A stretch of DNA of 64,000 nt from Nyssa sinensis (taxonomy: Eukaryota > Streptophyta > Magnoliopsida > Cornales > Nyssaceae). Every line of letters begins with the position of its first letter. Position 1 is the first letter of the stretch. The notes under the pieces were generated by a model that worked only from the letters and a program-made list of their open reading frames with translations, was not told the DNA's origin and did no database searches. The stretch spans positions 23,406,071 to 23,470,070 of the forward strand of contig CM018052.1 in the NCBI GenBank assembly GCA_008638375.1, in the 5' to 3' direction. Below, in pieces: positions 54,233 through 64,000 of this stretch. Made by a program: the position numbers and the translations under genes.

Positions 54233-54420
54233 CATTCGGAGAATAATGGCTACCCAGGCGAACCGCCACGACAGTATCGCAACAATAATGATTTGAGAAA
54301 CCCAAAAATCGGCTGCGCAATAAATGATGTACCAACGGACGTCTAGGAAAACGAAAAGACAGAACGCGTGACTTTTCGGGCACTCTTAAAACCTTAGTTA
54401 TCCCCCGAGCTCCAATTAAG

Positions 54421-54438
54421 GCTTGGGGGGGGAGTAAC
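54421..54438 (+). promoter_or_regulatory. Polypurine tract
   Basis: 'gcttggggggggagtaac' directly before the 3' LTR; the primer for second-strand synthesis. Confidence 0.85.
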
Positions 54439-55142
54439 TGATATACCACTATGTGACACACCAACCACTGCATGACACGTGTAACTGCAAGATCGGTTCA
54501 TGACCCATAATAGAGCTCAGGCTCGGCCATATAACTTGTGTTCGGTCGCCCAGCTCGGGCTCGGCCACATAACTTGTGCTCGGTCGCTTAGTTCATGTTC
54601 GGCCTTATAATCTATGCTCGGCCATTTAGTACATGCTCGGTCATACATCTCATCCTCGGTCAGTCAAGGGCATAACCTACATGGGCCGAGCTCATAGTAT
54701 CAAAGCAAGACAGTTCTCCCATAAAGACTAACTTGTATAGATGCAAGCTTGCAATGCAACACATCAATGATCAGACCTAATCATCGCTTCAGTAAGCACC
54801 AAGCAGGAAATAAAGAAGCTATCTCCAACAAGGGAACTGCCACACTAAGTTACCATATTCAACAAGGTAACTGATATCTCCAGAGATCCAATCCCTATAT
54901 TCATGGCTCCAAATCCTAATCAACTTAGGAGAGATATTGCCTATAAATTCAACCCTAAAGGTACGCTTTATTTTCATGCTCATTACTTTGGCTTTCATTA
55001 CGAGTCTTTCAATTCAATTTATTGACTTAAGCATCGGAGCGGCTACCGCCGGAGCCAACCCGGTGGTCCTCTGATCTTCTGTTTCGAGTGTTTCGCAGGG
55101 AGCCGAGCTTGGATCTCACGTGGGCCAAAAAGTGCAGCATCA
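54439..55142 (+). repeat. 3' LTR of the Tat/Grande-like element
   Basis: 704 bp, constant offset of 10,391 from the 5' LTR, with no difference found by eye. Confidence 0.95.
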
Positions 55143-55568
55143 TATATATATATATATATAATAAAAAAGAAGAAAGAGAGAGAGAATAGGAAACCCTAAG
55201 GATTACATTGTAATAGATTACTTGTATTGAAATTAAACAAAAAAGCTTAAGAGGGTTAATGAGATTGTACATAGAAAGTATTAATAAAAGAAACAAATTA
55301 TGAAACCCTAATATATTATACAATAATATGTGTGATGGCTAATCTTAACCTTAATATCACAATAATATATAAGCAACCCTAACATACTTCTAACATATTG
55401 GTCTACTATGTTTCCAACCTACACTGAACTCAACAGTTGGTCAACAAGGCTCTTTGCCGGCCAATTCTCAGAGGCAAAGCAATTTGCCTACTAGGGATTA
55501 TTTATTTATTTTAATCAGGCGCACTAGGGAATAAACACTTCATTAAGTAATTGAAATGTCGTGCTATG

Positions 55569-55603
<35 letters not shown>

Positions 55604-56931
55604 TACACAGACAGACTAATTATTGGTTTTCTTTTTATTTTTAAATGATTTTTTTTAATGACAAGCTTTGTAGTTGGACCAAATGATTGAATTGATCCAA
55701 GTGTAAAGCTTGTACTGTTTTAGGAAGAAATAATGTCGGATTACCTGACATCACAAAATTGATACCCACCCCGAAGCACTAATTTACAGGCATGATACTA
55801 CCTGCAATATCATAGGGGTGGAATTATAAAATACATGATATAATTTCTATATTTTTGTTCCTACAAGGCCGGTTATGGTTTATGAAAGTGTTTGTGCTTG
55901 TACTCATTTGACATCTTTATAAAACTACTGTCTGATATAAGTAGTGATTATTGAAAACAATTATATCCCACCTAAAAGGATGTTTTTGAGAAAGTACTTT
56001 AGATAATAACAAGCCGATTCAGACAATCTTGTTTTACTTTATTGCATTAGTGTTGTTAAATTTTACACCTTAGTCACACAGCTTAGGTAAACCCTATAGT
56101 TCAGATGGTCTAAAATTTCTTATTACATTTACAGCTTGCTGGGTTACATGATCTCTTTAGACTCTACAAAGGCTATATAACTGTTATTCTGCAGTTCTAT
56201 AGCTGCCTGCCCCATATCTTCGACTTGAGTACTTGGGGGCTTTTGTTACTGAGCAATTATTCAGTGGTTCCAACGGTCCGATGAAGAGCCGCGCCACATG
56301 TGTAATAGTTTGGACCAGACCATTGAATAATTTTTCTTGGTACCAATCTTGGGGTAAAGACTTGGGCACCAATTGCTCTGCTGCAAGCATTGTCTTTGTC
56401 TCCACCATCCACAAGTTGAACTTATTGATCGCAAGCCTCTTTTATGACCCTACCATCACTGGTCTCATCATTTTTGCATCTCCCAATATATTCAGATTCA
56501 TTCTTTTTCTTGTTAGAGGCCTGCAGGAATCAAACAGAATCAAGCATCGATAGTATCATTTACCAAGCAAATTCCAGACCTTGTTTAAGGAATCATATTG
56601 CAAACACCAGTCTTGGTGGATTTTTTTAGATTAATATTGTCCATCAGTTTTCCCTTGTACTAATAAATCGATGGCTAATGTTCTAGAGAACCAGAGTTGG
56701 GTAAGGGCAAAGGCCTGGTGAATCCTATTCAGTGGCAGTGGCATGCTTGAATAATGGTATATGGTTGATTAACATAACTAAATATAGCCAAGCTATCATG
56801 ATGCTCAAGGCCGGGCTGTGACAAGACAAACACTTGTAAATGTTGGGAAAACCACTTATAATGCTGGGTTTAGTCACATTTGTGGAGAGGCATACACAGA
56901 CATGGAGAAAGCATTACTTCTTGAAATGTAT
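55143..56931. other. Intergenic AT-rich DNA, no gene recognised
   Basis: (AT)n runs at 55143-55160 and 55569-55592. An open frame at 56233-56553 (+) has an opposing frame on the other strand and no known motif, so it is not called. Confidence 0.55.
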
Positions 56932-56939
56932 AGTCACTA

Positions 56940-57410
56940 GTAGGGATGGCAATTTGCCACATCCCTTCGGGCCCAGCCCCCCCCCCCCCCGCCCGCCCCG
57001 CCCCGCCCCGCCCCGCCCCGCCCCTAAGTTAGTGGGTATGAAATGTTCATAAACAGGATCGGAGCGGGATAGGGGAGAGGCTTTGAAAAATCTGTCGGGG
57101 TAGGGGAATGATCACTCTGTTCCAAACCAGCCTTGTTTATATATTAATTTTTTAAAAAATTTCTATGTATACTAGTTTTACTAATAAACTATAATATATA
57201 AAATTAGTTTTAAGGTTTCTCATATCACACTCATATTATTTTTTCTTATAATGGTCAATAAATTTTTAATTTAACCATCAAAAAAAAAAAAATTAACTTA
57301 CTTTGAAAACAAAAATACCAAGGTTTGGAGCAAGGCAGGGCGGGGAATATAAACGACGTTAGGGCTGGTGAAGGGACACCTCGCCCCAAACCTGCCTCGT
57401 TATCATTCCT
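56940..57410. mobile_element. hAT-type MITE with 8-bp target duplication and a C/G-rich tract
   Basis: AGTCACTA lies at 56932-56939 and 57411-57418. The ends are GTAGGGATGGCAA and, inverted, AGGAATGATAACG. Near the left end is a pure C run followed by five CCCCG units (about 56980-57023), extreme for this AT-rich region. Non-coding. Confidence 0.82.
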
Positions 57411-57419
57411 AGTCACTAA

Positions 57420-58396
57420 GGGCCAGTTTGGTATGCAGGAATGGAGGTAGGAATGGAATGAGTATTCCTGCCCCCATTCCATTCCCACGTTTGGTATGCT
57501 TAAACATGATGGAATGCCTGTTCGGAATGGCTACGCCACTTAGCACAGGAATAAGCATTCATTAACAAAATCTAAGGAATGTCCATTTTTTTCCTAACGA
57601 AATGATCATCCATCTCTACAGTCCATAACTACAAGTACAATCAACTTTCTTATAATTAATAAACTTGGTAGATGAAATTTTTTTTAATTATTAGAATTAA
57701 TACTTATAAATTTTCTTATACTTTTATTAATAAAAAAATATTTTATACATGTAGATGAATTACAATATATTTAACTCTAATTTAAATAAAATTACAAATA
57801 TATTTGCCAAAAATATTATAAATAGGATATATATAAATATATGTATAATTATTTTAATTTTTTAATAATTAATATTATAAAAGATATATTTTTAAAAAAT
57901 ATTAATTATTAAGTAATTTAATTATTAATTATTTATCATAAAACTAATTATATTTCTTAAAAATTTATTAATTTATAAATATTACTAATTTATTAAATAT
58001 TAATTATAAGAAATTAACTTGTACGTGAAACCAGGATGACTATATAAGTTTTTTTTTTTTTGCTAATAAAATAAATGCAGGTTGAATTAACTTTTGTTTT
58101 TTTGCCAATAAAACAAATGCAGGTTGATTTTTTTTTTCCAATAAATTTTTTTTTGACAATAAAAAAAAAGGTAGATTGAACGTTTTTTTTTATTACTAGG
58201 TATCCAAACAAAAGAATAGAATTAATTATTCGCGTTCCATTCTAACAATTTGATGGTTCAAACTAAACACAGGAATGAAATTATCATTCCATTACTAAGT
58301 ATTCAGCCAAACAAAAGAATGAAATAATTATTCTCATTCCATTTCTGATGCTATTCTATTCCTATCCTATTCCACTTCAGCATACCAAATGTACCC
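57420..58396. mobile_element. PIF/Harbinger (Tourist-like) non-autonomous element
   Basis: The ends are GGGCCAGTTTGGTATGC and, inverted, GGGTACATTTGGTATGC. They are flanked by TAA at 57417-57419 and 58397-58399, the 3-bp TWA target duplication of Harbinger. 'ggaatgg' and 'ccattcc' motifs recur near both ends. 977 bp, AT-rich, non-coding. It abuts the hAT MITE at 57410, sharing the duplicated 'cacta'. Confidence 0.88.
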
Positions 58397-58399
58397 TAA

Positions 58400-59720
58400 C
58401 TTGCCAACCAATTAGCTTTGCTTCCAGGGTCAGTGGCTGTAAAGATTGAGACAATACAAAGGTGTTGGAATTTTAATAAAATAAAATAAAAAATAATTAA
58501 TTTAATGTGTTGTTTATCATTTAATTTAAAATCTTTATAATTAGGTTATAAGTTACAAAATTTATTTTGACCAAAGTAAAAGGCCTTATAAATTACGAAT
58601 TCCTTTTTCTGATGGAAATTAAAAGGTTTTCTATACCTATATATACATGTGTATGTGTGTGTGTTGCTACGACGGAAGTTCAAATACTTGTTTGTATGAA
58701 CAAACCAGCAAAATATAAAATGGACAAGATTGTTGTATTTTAATCATTCAAGTATTTTGACAAACACTTTGTGTGCATATAAGAACATACATCAACATGA
58801 TGATAATATATGTTTGCAATAGTCACAATATCAAGAATCTAGAGGTGAGATTGACATCGATTACATGTTTCCACATGTTGAGCACGAGTGTTACACAAGA
58901 CATGCATTTACATGACATTATTAAGCTTAATCATTGGTCCAAAGCAAAAAATAGATACAATATGTATATGAGATGCCAGGAAAACGAGATAAGATGATGG
59001 AAATCTCTAAAATATTTAGTTTTCAACCTAGGTTAGAAGCCCTACCTTGTTTTCTTGAAAATTTCACAAATCCATTTTTTTTTGTTTCTTGACGAAATTC
59101 GTCCAGTCCTAGCTCCCAGGAGGTTATATAAAGAACTCTCACACTCACTTTTACACTAGATGATCTTGATCCCACTCAAATCCAAGAGAAATCAAGCAAG
59201 ATGAAGATAAATATGAGAGAATATGAGAGGAAACTCTTAAGCTTATTTTTTTCCTGTCATGAATAGAAAGAGTGAGTTGTGTGTGTGAGTGGGTTGGTCC
59301 TTTTAGAGGCAAAAATCATGATTTTTGTTTATTTAAAAGTTTGCCCTTCCTTTACTCTTTTCCCTTCTTTATTCATAATGTTCATCTTGGTCCTTTCCAC
59401 TTATTATAAAAACATCTCCTGACTAATGTGTTATATCTAATACTATTTTAAATTCTAATAAAATATTTTAAATGTTTAAATGGACTTGGAATGTACTAAA
59501 AATGTTTTTAATTCATTATTTTATATTATAAAGTAAATATAAATTAGTTTAAATATATTATTTATATTTTTTACTATTAGAAAAAAGTACGAGTTGTTAC
59601 ATAAAGAGTCATTACTTCAAATATAACATGTGAATACTACTATGAATAAGTATCCACAAGTAGTTCTCATGAATAGTACCATCGAACAATACTAATGAAT
59701 AATATTATGGACTATGAATA
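58400..59720. other. AT-rich DNA, possibly LTR-derived, no gene
   Basis: No coding sequence. A TG...CA-bounded block (about 58463-59601, TGTTGGAATTTT...GTTGTTACA) with a TATA-like 'ttatataaag' near 59125 could be an old LTR, but its flanks do not match. Confidence 0.4.
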
Positions 59721-60081
59721 TGTTATGACCCAGGAAATTAATTTAGATGAATTCTGGCAATTTGAGGAGCCAGGAAACCTCCACAAATGCACACGGCACA
59801 ATTGAGATGCGAAAGATGATGATCTTCATTCATGATTCTCTGGCCTTTAATAGGCGTTTACAGAATTGCAAGAAAAATAGGAAATAACTGACCCATTTCG
59901 CACGGACTAGTGTAAAAAAACCCACGTAAGATATCATTACCCACTACAGAATAGCCTATTGACTTAGTCTAAACACAACTGAATTAAAAAGCATGCATAA
60001 CCGAAAATACCCTTTAACAAATAAAGTAATTCCCTAGCTTACGTAACCCCACTTCACTTAATTCTTCTTGGGCGTGTAACA
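59721..60081 (-). repeat. 3' LTR of a chromodomain gypsy element
   Basis: On the - strand it begins TGTTACACGCCC and ends GGTCATAACA, with 5-bp inverted termini TGTTA/TAACA. It is preceded by a polypurine tract (gaagggaaagg) immediately after the pol stop. 361 bp. The other LTR is outside the window. Confidence 0.8.
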
Positions 60082-60093
60082 TAACCTTTCCCT

Positions 60094-62547
60094 TCAGAAG
60101 AACTCGCCCACGAGTTCGGGATATGTCCTGTGCAGCTCCTCTGCATCAACCCAAGTGGCATCCTCCTTGTTAGCTCCTTTCCATTTAATCAAGAAATCAA
60201 TTCCTGTGCGATTTCCTTTTTTCTTGAGCCTTCTTTCTAGTATTTTCTCTGGTTTAGGGGCCATTGCGCCGTTTTCCATCACTGTCGGCAGTCTAGGGTT
60301 AGGGTTTACCTGGGTTCCAATTTTTTTCTTGAGGCAGGAGATATGGAATACTGGGTAAATCTTAGATTCCTTGGGTAGATCAAGCTTGTATGCAACTTTC
60401 CCAATTTTTTGAATGATCTGGAAGGGCTCGAAATACCTTGGAGAAAGCTTCAAGCTTTTCCTCATCGCGGCCATCATCTGTCTATAAGGTCTTAACCTCA
60501 AATAGACCTAATCCCCCACGTTATATTCCCTCTCTGTTATCTTTTTATCTGCGTATAACTTCATTCTTGTTTGAGCTTCTTGCAGGTTCTCTCGTACCAA
60601 AGTAAGGATGAAATCTCGGCTTCTCATTTCGTCTTCAACTGCTTGTACTGCCGTGGTCCTGGGCTTATATGGGAGGAGTCGTGGTGGCTCTTGTCCGTAT
60701 ACCATCTCAAAGGGGGTAAATCCTGTGGAGGAGTGCTCTGAGGTATTGTATGTCCACTCAGCTAAAGCTAGCCAACTGGCCCAATCTTTGGGTCTATCAC
60801 TGGTAAAGCACCTAAGGTACCCTTCTAACCATTTGTTCATTACCTCTGTCTGCCCGTCCGTTTGAGGGTGATATGCCAAGCTCATTAGCAGCTTGGTTCC
60901 ACTTAAATGGAAGATTTCTTTTCAAAAGTTGCTTGTGAATATTGCATCTCGATCACTGACTATGCTCTATGGTATGCCGTGTAATTTGAATATGTTGTCC
61001 ATGAATGCTTTTGCTACTGTTACTACTGTATATGGATGTGCCATTGGTATGAAATGACTGTACTTGCTGAGCCTGTCTACTATCACCATGATTACACTGT
61101 ATCCCTTGGACAGAGGCAACCCTTCTATGAAATCCATACTAATATCCACCCATACTTTACTTGGTATTGGCAGAGGCTGCAAAGCCCCAACTGGTTTGAG
61201 GTTCTCTGTTTTGTTTCTTTGGCATACCTCGCATTCTCTAATGAATTTTCTGATGTCCTTTCTCATACCATGCCAAAAGAATTCTCTCTTGAGCCTGGAG
61301 TGAGTCTTCTGTGAACCAGTATGCCCTCCCATGGGGCTGCTATGGAATTGTTACATGACTTGCTCCTGGTGCACCTTTAGGGTTCCCAAGTGTAGCCTCC
61401 CTTTGTAGAATAAGAACCCTCCTCTAAGCTGGTACTTTAGGGGATCACGATCACCTTGATGGTAGTGGTTGAGTAACTGCTGCAGCTGGGGATCTTGGTG
61501 GTATACTTGATGGAGCCCTTCCCACCAATTAACAGTAACCATGCTGATGGCCTTGGCTTCTCCATAATTGGTCATGGTCACCTCCGATTCTGAACTGTTC
61601 CCCTGATCTAGTAATCGAGAGAGAGCATCTGCTGCCTTATTTCCTTTGCCACTACGATATTCCACACTAAAATCAAAGCCTAACAGCTTTGTTATCCACT
61701 TTTGTTGAAAAGGGGTTCCAACATTTTGCTCCAAAAGGTGCTTCAGAGCTTGCTGGTCAATCCTTACCTTAAACCTATGCCCCAGCAGATAATGCCTCCA
61801 TTTTTGAATTGCCAACACAAGAGCCAAAAATTCTTTCTCATAAGTGGATAAGAACAATTTTTTTCCTTTTAATGCTTGGCTTAAATAAGCTAGAGACCTC
61901 CCTTCCTGCATTAACACAGCTCCCAGAGCATTTCCAGAAGCATTACATTCTATCACGAATATCTTGGAAAAATCTGGCAAGGCAAGAATAGGAGGGGTCA
62001 CCATGGCTGCCTTTAATGCTGCAAATGCTTGGCTAGCCTCCTCACTCCACTTAAAGGAATTTTTCTTGAGTAAAGCAGTTAGAGGGGCTACAATACTTCC
62101 ATATCCCTTTACAAACTTTCTGTAATAACCTGTTAAACCCAAAAATCCCCTTAAAGCATTAGGGTTCTTAGGTTCAGGCCACTCCATCATGGCTGAAATT
62201 TTTAATGTATCTACTTTGACTCCCTCTTTAGAGATAACATGGCCCAAATACTCCACTTCCCGACAACCAAAAACACATTTTGAGGCCTTAGCATACAGCT
62301 GGTGTTGTCTCAAAACTTCTAAAACAGCTTTTAAATGCCCTACATGTTCTTCAACAGATTTATTGTATACAAGTATGTCATAAAAAAAAAGTAGCACAAA
62401 TTTCCTGAGATATGGCCTGAATATCTCATTCATCAATCCTTAAAAGGTTGATGGAGCATTAGTGAGCCCAAAGGGCATCACTAAAAACTCATAATGCCCC
62501 TCATATGTACGAAAGGCAGTTTTGGGCACATCTTCTGGCTTCATCCT
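60094..62547 (-). pseudogene. Chromovirus (gypsy) pol: RT, RNase H, integrase, chromodomain; nonsense-killed
   Basis: One continuous frame, cut by five stops (TAA 62440-62442, TAA 61348-61350, TAG near 60965, TGA near 60920, TAG near 60507) and no frame change. RT contains [20 protein letters not shown] and LLFFYDILVYNKS, where the first of the two catalytic Asp is Tyr. RNase H has FVIECNASGNALGAVLMQEG. Integrase has GGHTGSQKTHSRL...CEVCQRNK and DISMDFIEGLP, SDRD and HPQTDGQTEV. The C-terminus is a chromodomain (KILERRLKK, FLIKWKGANKEDATWVDAEE), which in this clade targets integration to heterochromatin. RT is truncated at its N-side by an insertion at 62548. Confidence 0.92.
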
Positions 62548-64000
62548 TGTCACGACCCGAAATCTGGCCCATGCGGATCAGGGGTTCGTGATCGGCCACC
62601 GAGGCCTTTTCCAATGATCACAATGCTTTTCTGATTTCCATTCATCAAATGCAGCGGAATAAAATTCTTTTTCTATTGCGGAAACGTCATTACACAAGTC
62701 AACGTCAGTCATCCATTTATACATTCCATAGTAATTACAAAAAGTACATGATGAAATTTTTCAAAACCTGCTGATGCCATATTCGATGTACAGTCCAAAA
62801 TTACCAAAAGCAACTACATCATGACTAGCAAATCCTAATACAAAAGTTCATAGCTTATAAGCCTCCAGCTATCCTGACTGAACTTGCTATTTCTTTTCCC
62901 ATATCATCACCTGAAATAGGATAAAAATCCTATGAGCTCAACAGCTCGTGAGTATCCCAGCTCGTGAGCATTCCATAACATATCAAGGGTTTCAAAACAA
63001 TTATATAATTCAATACTGAAATGTCAATGATCAGATATCATATGTTATCTTAATTATAGTACAAGATAACGGTATCAAATTCAGTCCCAATATATCTCAA
63101 TTCAAAGATAATCGTAAATCGATAATCAATAACATAGTTCAATAAATCAAAATCACAGTTCAATATCATGGTTCAATTTCCAAATTCATAGTTCAATAAT
63201 TCATAATTCGATAATTCATATTCATGGTTCAATAACCCAAATTCATAGTTCAATAAATCATAGTTCGATAATTCAGATTCATGGTTCGATTTTCAATATT
63301 CATATTCAAAATCATATATTCCACTTCTATGGTCAGCAAATTAACCCTCGCTGACTGAGATCATAGGCTAGCTAGTTCGATATGCCGTATCAACACCGGC
63401 TCACCACAATATACCCTGTGGGAAGGGTTCAGAGAATCACAACCTATTCGATAGTGATTAATCATAGAAGAGTGTTCTATTCAAAGCATCAAAATCATAT
63501 CCAAATCGTATCCAAAATCAATAATCATCAATAGTAGTTCGATTACTCAAATCAAAGTTCTTTATTTGATATTTAGTTAAAACAGTTCCACATTTGTGAG
63601 AAAATCATATAACATTTGAGTATCTTACAAACACATTTTCTCAAGTCAAAGAAGACAATATAGTTGTCAATAGGTCATTCAAAACGTATACAATATAACT
63701 GTTAAACAAAGGCTATAAAGGAAAACGATTTCATATGTCGATATATCATAACAAAGTTCAATATTTATATCTATACTAAAAATGTCTACCTCAATATGGT
63801 ATGAAATACTCACTTGAATTCCAAAAGCTTAACTCCAAATCCCTCCTTTGAAATTCCCTAAAATCACATTCTAGATTTTGGTTACATTCTATAATGTTAC
63901 TCGATTTAATTGTCATTTAATCTCTTTCCTATTTTAATTACATTTTTTGGGTCGCTTCTTTAAGTTTAAAAGTTTAATTCTATTACCTTACATATTTACG
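62548..64000. mobile_element. LTR-like sequence inserted into the chromovirus RT, continues off window
   Basis: Chromovirus RT homology stops at an Arg codon at 62547. A sequence begins TGTCACGACCCG there, a common start for plant LTRs. No coding sequence follows. From about 63100 to 63310, short units near 'attcatagttcaataa' recur imperfectly. The right end, family and orientation cannot be seen. Confidence 0.55.
63100..63310. repeat. Degenerate short tandem repeat around 'ttcatggttcaataa'
   Basis: About a dozen imperfect units of 13-30 bp built from 'cat(a/g)gttcaata' and 'aattcata'. Confidence 0.7.

Larger units (their letters stand above)
44048..55142 (+). mobile_element. Complete Ty3/gypsy element of Tat/Grande type, 11.1 kb, very recent
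   Basis: LTRs 44048-44751 and 54439-55142 are both 704 bp and look identical by eye. TATAT at 44043-44047 and 55143-55147 fits a 5-bp target duplication, though the target is itself (AT)n. The primer site is at 44755 and the polypurine tract ends before 54439. Order: LTR, gag, protease, RT, RNase H, second RNase H, integrase, tandem-repeat array, antisense gene, LTR. The extra RNase H, the long repeat-rich 3' region and the antisense gene are features of the Tat lineage (Grande-like). Two in-frame stops separate the + strand frames. Confidence 0.95.

Noticed and set aside
56233..56553. 106-codon frame with an opposing 76-codon frame
   Set aside because: No recognised motif, intron or family; left as unexplained intergenic DNA.
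58463..59601. Possible 1.1-kb solo LTR (TGTTGG...TTACA)
   Set aside because: Flanking 5-mers (AAAGG and TAAAG) do not match and no second copy is seen here.

Overview
This window is nuclear DNA of a flowering plant, almost certainly a eudicot with a large, transposon-rich genome. It has AT-rich, intron-split genes, Ty1/copia and Ty3/gypsy elements with plant-type primer sites, TRIMs, a plant RTE-type LINE, SINEs and several MITE classes. There is no bacterial-style gene organisation.

Host genes. One gene fills most of the left half on the + strand (ATG at 2958, stop at 38611-38613). I assembled it by eye into 16 exons (1,824 nt, 607 codons plus stop), with every junction phase-consistent. 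It encodes a probable plastid-targeted Rossmann-fold (atypical SDR) protein with an embedded CIA30 domain, in the same family as Arabidopsis HCF173 and nearest in my recollection to At4g18810. A second, small two-exon gene on the - strand (43224-42767) encodes a 103-residue protein of unknown function.

Introns as transposon stores. Intron 7 (about 8.2 kb) holds a decayed + strand copia with a 5-bp target-site duplication, itself hit by a hAT-like element carrying a Harbinger-like MITE. Intron 9 (about 17 kb) holds an RTE LINE with a TRIM inside it, a second TRIM, and an old - strand copia (about 22.44-34.20 kb). That copia was later hit by a third TRIM, a young copia (24055-29014), a solo LTR and a dispersed AT-rich repeat. 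A Mutator-type MITE with a 9-bp target duplication follows. Intron 4 carries a SINE with a 21-bp target duplication.

Right half. 44048-55142 is a complete 11.1-kb Ty3/gypsy element of Tat/Grande type. Its two 704-bp LTRs look identical by eye, so it inserted very recently. It encodes Gag, protease and a reverse transcriptase / double RNase H / integrase polyprotein in one frame, cut by two in-frame stops. The second stop has the context UAG-CAA-UUA, the tobamovirus-type readthrough signal. Downstream lie about 31 tandem 30-bp units, many able to form a small hairpin, and an antisense, apparently three-exon gene with its own TATA box. A diverged relative of its LTR ends at 686. The right edge has hAT-like and Harbinger-like MITEs and a chromodomain gypsy (- strand) dead through nonsense codons and a lost catalytic Asp, interrupted at 62548 by another LTR-like sequence that leaves the window.
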